Shown here in pieces: positions 15,573 through 22,883 of a DNA stretch of 37,107 nucleotides. The notes below the pieces were generated by a model, which was given only the letters and a program-made list of their open reading frames with translations, was not told the origin of the DNA and did no database searches. Both the position numbers and the translations under genes were made by a program. The stretch is from Bacteroidota bacterium (lineage in GTDB: Bacteria; Bacteroidota; Bacteroidia; M30B66). How positions within the stretch are numbered: the first letter of the stretch is position 1; the number at the start of each line of letters is the position of its first letter. Location of the stretch: the NCBI GenBank assembly GCA_027490225.1, contig JAIXYK010000003.1, positions 1-37,107 on the forward strand. Reading direction: 5' to 3'.

Positions 15573-17141
15573 TTACTTTTCATATAGGACACGGGCTTGG
15601 AATGCATTATTATTTGTGTCTATAATTTTGACTTGCAATATACCAGAAGGTAGGTTTTCTGATTTTAACGATAAATTAATTTCATGACTACTGCTAGACG
15701 CTTCATAAATTAGTTGCCCCATCATGTTAAAAATCTCTATTTTCCTCATGGGTTGGTATTCGAGGCTATTAGATAAATTAATGGTTAACCTGTCGCTGGT
15801 AGGATTAGGGTATGTATTGAGAGTTAGAGGAGAGCTTAGTTTTTCTATGCTGATTGTACCACATGAGTCAACCTGAATAAAATATGAAAACGTTAACAAA
15901 TCGCATAAGTTGCTACTTATACTTAATCTCACATCTTTTAAACCTTCTTGACTATATGTTAATTCATGCGGACCTAAACCTGAACCTGGAAAGGCTACAC
16001 CTCCATCGAAATCCCAATTGATTTCAAATGTATTTGTTGAATCGATAAAGCCAGTGAATGTTACTAAATTAGTTTCATCAACACAAACAGTTTCGTTAAC
16101 ACTAAATGCGGGGTTAAATGATTTGCGCTTAATGGTAACTGTATCTCTTAGCAAATAGTTTCTAAAACAAGGTATATCATAATTTACAGTTAGCACATAT
16201 TGTCTTTGTTGTTGGTTTTGTGAAGGTAGTGAAGCATTAATATTAGTTCCTGAAGAATTTATTACACCATTAATTGACCAATAATGTGAACTGTAGGTTG
16301 CATTTAAGTTAGGACCAATTAATTGAGGAGTATACCTCCATGCAACATTGTTCATCTCGACATTTGTTCCACTGTAACCATAAAAACTGCAAATGGGGCT
16401 TGTTTCGGAACACGGATTAGGTATAGGGCCACATACACCAGTTCTAAATGAATTGGCCCATTGATCACACGCTGGCTTATTTGCAATATGTACCTCAATT
16501 ATATTCGAAGTTTCTGATAATTGTATTTGAAAAGTTGCGTAGGAAGTGCAGCTAGCGTTAAAAAAAGGGATAGAATTATAAGACACAATTAACTTACGGT
16601 TGGGCGCATTACCAATGGTTTGATACCGAATTCTATTTCCAATATTTCCAGGATTAAAATCATTTAACACTCCCAGAATACCTGTATTGGGATACATATT
16701 CGAACATTTATTCGCATCCATTGTCTCAAGATCCATATTAAAGTAACCTGTAAGCGGCGCAATAAAGCCAATCCAACCATTTGCACTTATTCTAAACTCG
16801 GTGTAATTGGTTCCATAAAAATTGAAACTAAAACCAATGGGCAAAAAATCGCTATTTTGATCATCAGAAAGTATAACCGGTGTTCCTAAACCATCTTCTG
16901 TTCCAAAAGGTATATCGCTAATGTCATACCCAAAAAATCCATCCGAAAATTCTGTTAAAACTAAAACCGAATCAGCAAAATTTGCTGTTAATAAAACAGT
17001 TTCATTTACACAAAGCGCAGTATCATTACTTGGAGAAATATATACTGTTTGGGCATCATAAGAATCGAAAAGTCCTAAAAACAGGTAAAATACAATACAA
17101 TTACGTTTTATTAATGGTATATGAAATAGAAATTTATTCAT
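15573..17141 (-). CDS. Large secreted protein with T9SS type A sorting domain
   Basis: A 522-residue exported protein. Its signal peptide runs to about LFDSYDAQ. The middle region (about 75-280) carries FSFNFYGTNYTEFRISANGWIGF and FQIQLSETSNIIEVHIANK, the pattern of nidogen-like/GEVED-type modules in Bacteroidota exoproteins, with several cysteines that may form disulphides. A PKD-like segment follows (INWDFDGGVAFPGSGLG, about 375-430). The C-terminus is a type A sorting domain (YPNPTSDRLTINL, IFNMMGQLIYEASS, LPSGILQVKI, ending ARVLYEK). The gene stands alone, with repeat copies A and B on either side in opposite orientation. It is predicted to be a surface or secreted protein of unknown ligand. 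Confidence 0.84.
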   Translation of the reverse strand: MNKFLFHIPLIKRNCIVFYLFLGLFDSYDAQTVYISPSNDTALCVNETVLLTANFADSVLVLTEFSDGFFGYDISDIPFGTEDGLGTPVILSDDQNSDFLPIGFSFNFYGTNYTEFRISANGWIGFIAPLTGYFNMDLETMDANKCSNMYPNTGILGVLNDFNPGNIGNRIRYQTIGNAPNRKLIVSYNSIPFFNASCTSYATFQIQLSETSNIIEVHIANKPACDQWANSFRTGVCGPIPNPCSETSPICSFYGYSGTNVEMNNVAWRYTPQLIGPNLNATYSSHYWSINGVINSSGTNINASLPSQNQQQRQYVLTVNYDIPCFRNYLLRDTVTIKRKSFNPAFSVNETVCVDETNLVTFTGFIDSTNTFEINWDFDGGVAFPGSGLGPHELTYSQEGLKDVRLSISSNLCDLLTFSYFIQVDSCGTISIEKLSSPLTLNTYPNPTSDRLTINLSNSLEYQPMRKIEIFNMMGQLIYEASSSSHEINLSLKSENLPSGILQVKIIDTNNNAFQARVLYEK

Positions 17142-17424
17142 AAGTTGTTTTGATTTATGATATCACCTTAAACAAATATAGAAAAAAGATGCATTTTTCA
17201 CCCTGATGGGGTTATTAATTTTGCGCGGTCTAGCAACACCTGCAGCTAAATATATTTGCTTAGTAGAAAAATAAGATAATGCCGCGGCCCCGATAGCAGT
17301 GGCAGCCCGGAGCGACGCAGGAGCGAGGACTAAAACGGATAGCGGGCAAAGCCGCCCAAACCTTTTTAGGCTTCTTTATAATTTAATAAAAACTTAAATT
17401 CTATTAAGACTTTATGCAATCCGC
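17142..17424. other. Gene-free stretch containing repeat copy B
   Basis: 283 bases between the start of the cargo gene and the 3' end of the thioesterase gene. Apart from copy B (about 17281-17362) I see no gene, RNA or clear terminator. The part at 17142-17280 is AT-rich and may hold the cargo gene's promoter, but no -7 box is obvious. Confidence 0.5.
17281..17362 (-). repeat. GC-rich dispersed intergenic repeat, copy B
   Basis: An inverted-orientation relative of copy A. It contains GAGCGAGGACT at 17321-17331 and ATAGCAG at 17293-17299, the reverse complements of the copy A core ends, plus CGCCCAAA near 17353. It is strongly GC-rich compared with the genes around it. It has no coding potential that I can see. 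Confidence 0.65.
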
Positions 17425-17937
17425 TTAAATAAAAAGCGCCTTTAACTCAGTAGCGTCATTCGGATTCATTTTTCCGCCTAAAATAAGGCTCAATTGTTTC
17501 CTTCTTAATGCTCCTTCGAACCTAGATTTTTCAAGGTCTGTTTCGGGAATCAATTCAGGTACTGAAATAGGATTTCCCAATTGGTCAACTGCAACGAAAG
17601 TGTAAATGGCTTCGTTGTGTTTGGTTCTTACGCCTGTAGAATGATTTTCCACCCAAACATCAATAAACACTTCCATTGATGATGTAAAAGCCCTCGAAAC
17701 TTGGGCTTCTAAGGTTACAATATCACCTAATTTAATTGGCCTGTCGAAAGATACATTGTTAACAGAAGCAGTAACAACAATGCGTTTGCAATGTCTATGT
17801 GCTGAAATTGCTGCAGTAATATCCATCCAATGCAAAAGACGACCTCCCATTAAATTTCCAAGTGTATTGGTATCGTTGGGCAATACTATTTCCGATGACT
17901 CACAATGAGATTCCCGGGCAAATTTTTGAGTTTTCAT
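17425..17937 (-). CDS. Acyl-CoA thioesterase (hotdog fold)
   Basis: A 170-residue single hotdog-domain enzyme of the YciA/BACH type that hydrolyses acyl-CoA to free acid and CoA in the cytoplasm. It has the hallmark LPNDTNTLGNLMGGRLLHWMD (residues 19-39), with Asn24 and Asp39 in the usual catalytic positions, then RPIKLGDIVTLEA and WVENHSTGVRTKHNEAIYTFVAVD. The C-terminal tail (about 130-170) extends beyond the core fold. It starts 10 bases downstream of the gldH stop on the same strand, so it is probably the last gene of the holB-ricT-gldH series. The substrate chain length cannot be told from the sequence. Confidence 0.93.
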   Translation of the reverse strand: MKTQKFARESHCESSEIVLPNDTNTLGNLMGGRLLHWMDITAAISAHRHCKRIVVTASVNNVSFDRPIKLGDIVTLEAQVSRAFTSSMEVFIDVWVENHSTGVRTKHNEAIYTFVAVDQLGNPISVPELIPETDLEKSRFEGALRRKQLSLILGGKMNPNDATELKALFI

Positions 17938-17947
17938 TTTTAAATTA

Positions 17948-18418
17948 TTATTTCGACTTTTCTATGCGCATTCCAATTTCAATGATATTGGGTAATTCTG
18001 CCATGCGCATGGCTTGTTCGATGCTAAAAGTATATTTTCCTTTTAATGGGAAACGCAGTCCTTTTTTAAACATTATTTGATTGTCGCAAATATCGCCTAA
18101 ACCTTTACCTGTCCATTTTCCTTCAGGGGTTTGAAGCAGCAATTCAACCGTGTCTTTCGCCATTTTCCCATTTGGAAATTGTGTTTTTAGAAAAATGAAG
18201 AGATTACTGAAATCATAAGCTCCATCGTGCCTTACGTTGAGGTAAAAATTGCAAGGCGAAACAGTGTCTGAAATATCTACCGAATAAGTAACTGGCTTAT
18301 TAACTTTCCAAACGTTGTTTTCGATTGGCGTATTGTCTTCAAATATTCTGTTGTTATCGCAAGAGATTAATCCAACAAGAAGTAAAAACAGCAGAGTAAG
18401 TTTAAGCAGTTGGTTCAT
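17948..18418 (-). CDS. gldH: Gliding motility lipoprotein GldH
   Basis: A 156-residue lipoprotein with signal MNQLLKLTLLFLLLVGLISC, so the lipidated residue is Cys20. Family features: NNVWKVNKPVTYSVDISDT, FYLNVRHDGAYDFSNLFIF and ELLLQTPEGKWTGKGLGDI, ending with the RFPLKGKYTFSIEQAMR strand. GldH is needed for gliding in F. johnsoniae. The frame is open upstream to 18757, but that part runs antisense-in-frame through the low-complexity tail of ricT and lacks a signal peptide, so I take ATG 18418. The start overlaps the ricT stop by 17 bases, so translation is probably coupled. The stop comes just before the thioesterase gene. Confidence 0.9.
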   Translation of the reverse strand: MNQLLKLTLLFLLLVGLISCDNNRIFEDNTPIENNVWKVNKPVTYSVDISDTVSPCNFYLNVRHDGAYDFSNLFIFLKTQFPNGKMAKDTVELLLQTPEGKWTGKGLGDICDNQIMFKKGLRFPLKGKYTFSIEQAMRMAELPNIIEIGMRIEKSK

Positions 18419-19835
18419 TTGGTTTTTGGGGTGGTCTGTTTTGTTGCGGTCTTTGTTTATTGCGGTTTTGCTGATTCCTCTGCTCCTGTTTATTATTCGC
18501 TTGTTGTGGAGGCCTTTGTTGATTGTTATTAGGCTGCGCAGGTTTTGGTTGTTGATTGTTTTGTTGCTGAGCTGGCCTTTGTTGTTGATTGTTTTGTTGC
18601 TGAACTGGTCTTTGTTGCTGGTTTTGATAGGCCTGCTGAGGAGGTCTAGGAGAATTATTCTGCGGTTGATTGTTATTTGCATTTGCAGCTTCAGGTCCTC
18701 TTTGTGCTCCTTGGTTGTTTTTTTTCTTTTTCTTGTTTTTATTTTTGCTGGCATCAAACCTGGTTAAGCTATCTTGACCTACAACATTTTCATAATCAGG
18801 AGTTTTTACAACTTTAGGGATTTCCTTTTCACTCAACAAAGCTTCTGGCTTTTCACCTTTTTTATTCATCTCCAAAATAAACTTAACGCGGTCTACAGGA
18901 ACCGCTATAAAATTACTTGGATCATCTGTGTAAGAGTAAAAAAGTATTCTTCTAAAAATATCGGTCTTTTGGTGAAATGCCCAACCACGTCTTGTTTCCA
19001 GCTTTACATTGGTTTCTGGAAAATCTTTGATAGCATCTAGATATGAATCCAATTCATAATTCAAACAACACTTTAGTTTTCCACATTGACCTGCCAGTTT
19101 CTGAGGATTTAATGAAAGTTGCTGGTAACGTGCAGCACTTGTATTTACCGACCTAAAATCGCGCAGCCAAGTTGAGCAGCACAATTCTCGGCCACAAGAA
19201 CCAATTCCACCTAGGCGGGCACTTTCCTGACGAGAACCAATTTGACGCATTTCAACACGTACCTTAAATTCATCGGCCAGCACTTTTATCATTTCACGAA
19301 AATCAACACGGTCGTCGGCAGTGTAGTAGAAAATAGCTTTGTTGCCATCTCCCTGGTATTCTACATCACTAATTTTCATGTTTAATTTTAGTTCCACCGC
19401 AATGGCTCTTGCGCGCATCATGGTAGTTTTTTCTTTATCAACCGCCAATTGCCATTTTTCAATGTCAACAGGTTTTGCTTTGCGGTAAACAGATTTTAAT
19501 TGAAAGTCGTTGGCAACGCCCAGTTTTTTCATTTGCAGCCTTACCAATTCGCCTGTCATTGAAACCATTCCCAAGTCGTGACCTGGAGCTGCATCTACAG
19601 CAACTGCATCGCCAACTACAAGGCCTTTGTTATCACCAATTCGGTAAAATTCTTTCCGGCTTGCTTTGAATCGCACTTCTACCACGTCGAAAGCCTGCTT
19701 TCCGTTTGGTAATTCCATGTTTGTTAACCAGTCAAAAACTGGCAAGGTTGTGCATCCACTCGTGCCACAAGCACCATTATTTTTACATCCGGCAGGCAAA
19801 CCGCCTCTACCAGAAGAACAACTATCGCATCCCAT
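18402..19835 (-). CDS. ricT: RicT/YaaT-type PSP1-domain protein with Q/N/P-rich tail
   Basis: A 477-residue cytoplasmic protein. The PSP1-type core (about 45-330) carries two cysteine motifs, GSCGRELCCS (Cys214, 219, 220) and GQCGKLKCCL (Cys251, 256, 257), which match the Fe-S ligand motifs of RicT. In Bacillus subtilis RicT forms the Fe-S Y-complex that steers RNase Y. The first 28 residues hold five more cysteines (3, 6, 17, 23, 28). From about residue 364 the chain is a disordered K-, Q-, N- and P-rich tail with imperfect repeats of QQQNNQQQRPA. The gene lies after holB, the same order as holB-yaaT in Bacillus, and overlaps gldH. The function in Bacteroidota is not established. Confidence 0.9.
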   Translation of the reverse strand: MGCDSCSSGRGGLPAGCKNNGACGTSGCTTLPVFDWLTNMELPNGKQAFDVVEVRFKASRKEFYRIGDNKGLVVGDAVAVDAAPGHDLGMVSMTGELVRLQMKKLGVANDFQLKSVYRKAKPVDIEKWQLAVDKEKTTMMRARAIAVELKLNMKISDVEYQGDGNKAIFYYTADDRVDFREMIKVLADEFKVRVEMRQIGSRQESARLGGIGSCGRELCCSTWLRDFRSVNTSAARYQQLSLNPQKLAGQCGKLKCCLNYELDSYLDAIKDFPETNVKLETRRGWAFHQKTDIFRRILFYSYTDDPSNFIAVPVDRVKFILEMNKKGEKPEALLSEKEIPKVVKTPDYENVVGQDSLTRFDASKNKNKKKKKNNQGAQRGPEAANANNNQPQNNSPRPPQQAYQNQQQRPVQQQNNQQQRPAQQQNNQQPKPAQPNNNQQRPPQQANNKQEQRNQQNRNKQRPQQNRPPQKPNEPTA

Positions 19836-19948
19836 TAGAACAATATTATATATAGGCGGGTTTTATTTGCTTAATTATCAACACATTGCCAAAAAAGCCA
19901 AACAGCCCCGATTCCACAAAATTAAGCGAATTTTAATTGAAATCGCAT

Positions 19949-21097
19949 TTAAGATGTAATTGTTGCTCTTTCTCTTTCTTTTCTAAATACTTCTGAAATT
20001 AACAAGGAAGTATCGAAGAACAATAGTTTTCCATAAGCATTTCTTGCCACATGGTGACTTGCATCATTTAAGAAGCCTGAAATTGTTGCGTAATTTCCAG
20101 GATTAAAGAATTTTGAGAACTTTTCGAGGAACGATTTTTCAGAATCTGTTACCCGATTAATTGTCGCAGCATGATTTAGCAAAATAGTTTGCCGAACCAT
20201 GTATAATGCGTAAGCGAAAAAGCCTTTTTGCCATTCGCGCATTTGTTTAGCAAAATTTTCAGAAATACGCGCTTGTTCTACAATGTTGTAGGAATAACAG
20301 GCGCGCATCCATTCCTTAAACAAATTGAGTTGCAATTCTGCTTCTTCGCCATTCTCCAATAACCATTTGGCTTGTGTAATGTTTCCTTCGGCAACACCTG
20401 CTGCCAAGTCGCATTTTTCCTTGCTTTGTTGTGTTATTAAGTGAATAACCTGGCTTGCTTCATCAATAGAATAAGGAGGAATTTTAATGAGCTGTGTCCT
20501 CGAAAGTATGGTTTTTAGAATTCTATCGTAATCTTGTGAAACCAAAATGATGAGTGTTTTATCAGGCGGCTCTTCCAGTGTTTTTAAAAGGCTGTTGGCA
20601 CCTTCGGTGCGCATGTATTCGGGCAGCCACATCAACAAAAACTTATATTCGCTTTCGTATGATGTAACGTTTAAGGAAACAATCTGCTCATGAACCTCAT
20701 AATTAGAAATAAATGGCTGCTTGTTTCCAATGTCTATTTTTTCTACCCATTCATCTAAACCCACATACGGATTTTGCGAAAGCAATTGTCTCCATTGGGG
20801 AAGAAACGATTTGGTGTTGAGCTTATCAGTTGGGCCTTCCCAGTTTACAGGCAAGGAAAAATGCAAATCTGGGTGAATAAATTTCTGCATTTTAGTGCAG
20901 GAAGCACATTTCCCACAACTATCGTTTTCGTTTTTATCAACGCAAGAAACATACTGCATGTAAGCAATTGCCAATGGTAATGCAGCGGAACCTTCTGCAC
21001 CAAAAAATAATTGAGCATGTGCGGTACGTTGCTCTGTAACACTTTTTATTAAGCGTTTTTTAATTGCATCGTGACCTAAAATTGCTGAAAACTGCAT
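19949..21097 (-). CDS. holB: DNA polymerase III delta-prime subunit
   Basis: A 382-residue clamp-loader subunit. The N-terminal AAA+ domain starts with ILGHDAIKKRLIKSV and AHAQLFFGAEGSAALPLA. The Walker A site is degenerate (GAEGSAAL at 33-40, no GKT), as usual for delta-prime, which does not hydrolyse ATP. A zinc module follows with four cysteines (52, 61, 64, 67; CGKCASC). The sensor region LLKTLEEPPDKTLIILVSQ is conserved, and the arginine-finger SRC motif reads SRT here. The C-terminal helical domain is intact. It heads the holB-ricT-gldH run, separated from ricT by 113 bases. Confidence 0.92.
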   Translation of the reverse strand: MQFSAILGHDAIKKRLIKSVTEQRTAHAQLFFGAEGSAALPLAIAYMQYVSCVDKNENDSCGKCASCTKMQKFIHPDLHFSLPVNWEGPTDKLNTKSFLPQWRQLLSQNPYVGLDEWVEKIDIGNKQPFISNYEVHEQIVSLNVTSYESEYKFLLMWLPEYMRTEGANSLLKTLEEPPDKTLIILVSQDYDRILKTILSRTQLIKIPPYSIDEASQVIHLITQQSKEKCDLAAGVAEGNITQAKWLLENGEEAELQLNLFKEWMRACYSYNIVEQARISENFAKQMREWQKGFFAYALYMVRQTILLNHAATINRVTDSEKSFLEKFSKFFNPGNYATISGFLNDASHHVARNAYGKLLFFDTSLLISEVFRKERERATITS

Positions 21098-21130
21098 GCC
21101 GCTAAGGTAATTGATTCGTGGGTAAAACAG

Positions 21131-21478
21131 TTAAATTACCAAGGATAAATTCGGGTCCCAATAATGTTGTTGAAAATTCTGAATGGCATCGTTTACCACC
21201 ACCACACCTTCTGAAGCCAGTAATTTCTCCATGGTTTCTGGTGTTTCAAAATGGTGCTTTCCGGTAAGTAAGCCATTTCTGTTTACTACGCGATGTGCCG
21301 GAACAGCATCTTCAAGCGAATGTGCCATGTTCATAGCCCAGCCAACAGTGCGGGCAGAACTTCCTGAGCCTAAGTATCTTGCAATAGCGCCGTAGCTGGT
21401 AACTTTGCCATAAGGAATCAAACTCACTACGGCAAAAACTTTCTCAAAAAAGTCTCTATTGTCGCGTTTGTCTTTCAT
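21131..21478 (-). CDS. Alkyltransferase-like (ATL) protein of the MGMT fold
   Basis: A 115-residue protein with the DNA-binding domain of O6-alkylguanine-DNA alkyltransferase. It has VVSLIPYGKVTSYGAIARYLG (Tyr29 as base-flipping tyrosine), the recognition helix SARTVGWAM (Arg43 as arginine finger) and the active-site loop PAHRVV at 60-65. The catalytic Cys of PCHRVV is Ala61, so it cannot transfer methyl groups and belongs to the ATL (Atl1-like) class, which marks alkylated bases for nucleotide excision repair. Its ATG overlaps the trmB stop (ATGA at 21475-21478). The N-terminal MGMT domain is absent, which is normal for ATL proteins. Family is secure; the repair partner is inferred. Confidence 0.92.
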   Translation of the reverse strand: MKDKRDNRDFFEKVFAVVSLIPYGKVTSYGAIARYLGSGSSARTVGWAMNMAHSLEDAVPAHRVVNRNGLLTGKHHFETPETMEKLLASEGVVVVNDAIQNFQQHYWDPNLSLVI

Positions 21479-22137
21479 ACTTCAAATTTGATGTAATGAA
21501 TTGGAATTCCTTGTTTTCGGAATTTCATTTCATAATAGGTGCGCACTTGTAACAGTTCATCACCAGGAAAATCGCGGTCAATATCATCGCTTATGCGCAG
21601 CGTTTTGTAATTGTTATTGGCAACTACTTCTTTGGTAAAGTTGAAAATAAAATCACTGTCGGTTTTTAAGTTTACAGTTGGATTTTCGCCCATCATCACC
21701 TTATATTTTGCACAATTTTCGGAAGATGTTAATCTTTTGCGGGCATCACCGGGCTTTGGTTTCGGGTCGGGAAATGTTACCCAAACTTCGCTGAGTTCTC
21801 CTTCACCAAAAATATATTCAATGTCGTTGATTTGGGTTCTTAAGAATCCCACATTTTTTAAACCTAATTCGAGGGCCGTTTTGGCTCCGCGCCACATTCT
21901 GTTACCTTTTATATCTACACCAATAAAGTTTCTTTCGGGATGTTTTTCGGCCAGCGCAACAGTGTATTCACCTTTTCCACAGCCGAATTCCACGGTTATT
22001 GGTTTATCGTTTTTAAAAAATTCCTTGCCCCATTTTCCTTTTAATGGAAGGTCGTATTTCTCTTCTCCAAACACATGCTGAATGACGTTATCGAAGGTTA
22101 ACAATTCAGCGAAATTTTTCAATTTTCTTTTGGCCAT
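21475..22137 (-). CDS. trmB: tRNA (guanine-N7)-methyltransferase
   Basis: A 220-residue SAM-dependent enzyme that makes m7G46 in the tRNA variable loop. Motif I is VEFGCGKGEYTVALAEKHPE, motif II is FIGVDIKGNRMWRGAKTA, and the family signature VWVTFPDPKPK is intact, with the C-terminal YYEMKFRKQGIPIHYIKFE. The stop overlaps the ATL gene start, and the start lies one base before the SDR gene's stop region (22139). The three genes are thus nearly continuous. The length is normal. Confidence 0.96.
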   Translation of the reverse strand: MAKRKLKNFAELLTFDNVIQHVFGEEKYDLPLKGKWGKEFFKNDKPITVEFGCGKGEYTVALAEKHPERNFIGVDIKGNRMWRGAKTALELGLKNVGFLRTQINDIEYIFGEGELSEVWVTFPDPKPKPGDARKRLTSSENCAKYKVMMGENPTVNLKTDSDFIFNFTKEVVANNNYKTLRISDDIDRDFPGDELLQVRTYYEMKFRKQGIPIHYIKFEV

Positions 22138-22138
22138 T

Positions 22139-22837
22139 TTACCAATTTCTATCTTTAGTTCTTATAATAATTTCTTCCACCCAGGTTCCTGGTTTCATGC
22201 GGATAATTTGCTCTACGGCTAAGGCAATGTCTTCGCTTTGCACAAATGAACTTTTGGGCACATCCATATCGCCCCAGCTGGGCGTATTTACTGAGCCAGG
22301 AACAATGCGCGTTACGCCAACATTGGCATCGCGCATTTCTTCGGCAACCAATTTTGCATAAAATTCCAAAAGGCCTTTTGCCATGGTGTAAGCGGCAGCT
22401 CCTGTGCGCAATTCTTTGGTTACTTGTGAGCCAATAAAAATGATGGTTCCTTTTTTTACGTCTTTCAAATACGGTATCCAATATTGTGATATGCGGTAAG
22501 CATGTCGGAAGTTTTGGTCCAGCATTGTTTCTAATTGTTCTTCCGAACTTTCGAGCACCGTTCCAAAATCGTAAATACCAGCGTTGTTGATAATTACATC
22601 AGGTATTCCATGGTTTTTCTGAACGTAATCGTTGAATGCCTTTAAGGTAATTTCTTCGGTTACATCGCACATTCTCCAGTCGTGAGTAGTGTCATTTATC
22701 TGGGCCAATTGGGCAATTAATGCTTTTGCTTTTTCGGAATTTCTTGCCGGAAAAATTATCTTGCAGCCCAAGTTTGCAAGGTGCAGTGCTATTGCCTTCC
22801 CGATTCCGCTCGTAGCACCCGTAATTAATACTTTCAT
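22139..22837 (-). CDS. Short-chain dehydrogenase/reductase
   Basis: A 232-residue NAD(P)-dependent SDR. The cofactor motif TGATSGIG is at 6-13, NNAG at 84-87, and the catalytic Ser137 (FIGSQ), Tyr150 and Lys154 (YTMAK) are all present. The usual PGSVNTP follows. I use ATG 22837 (MKVLITG), where a -7-like TACTTTTG lies only four bases upstream; the frame remains open to 22885 but the extension does not fit the fold. Substrate unknown: closest in type to 3-oxoacyl-ACP reductase or sepiapterin-reductase-like members. It heads the SDR-trmB-ATL operon and is divergent from the glycosyltransferase gene 46 bases away. Confidence 0.93.
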   Translation of the reverse strand: MKVLITGATSGIGKAIALHLANLGCKIIFPARNSEKAKALIAQLAQINDTTHDWRMCDVTEEITLKAFNDYVQKNHGIPDVIINNAGIYDFGTVLESSEEQLETMLDQNFRHAYRISQYWIPYLKDVKKGTIIFIGSQVTKELRTGAAAYTMAKGLLEFYAKLVAEEMRDANVGVTRIVPGSVNTPSWGDMDVPKSSFVQSEDIALAVEQIIRMKPGTWVEEIIIRTKDRNW

Positions 22838-22841
22838 TTTG

Positions 22842-22849
22842 CAAAAGTA
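22842..22849 (-). promoter_or_regulatory. -7 promoter element directly in front of the SDR start
   Basis: On the minus strand TACTTTTG matches TAnnTTTG and is followed by CAAA and then ATG. Initiation here would give a near-leaderless mRNA. It supports the 22837 start and suggests the SDR-trmB-ATL operon has its own promoter in the 46-base divergent gap. Confidence 0.45.
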
Positions 22850-22883
22850 AACGTTTGATTGTTTTCTACACTTAATTTGTAGC

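Noticed and set aside
18419-18757. Long N-terminal extension of the gldH reading frame and a leucine-rich plus-strand ORF at 18315-18767
   Set aside because: Both are produced by the repetitive Q/N/P-coding tail of ricT read in other frames. The GldH signal peptide starts at 18418, and the plus-strand ORF has extreme Leu/Ile composition.
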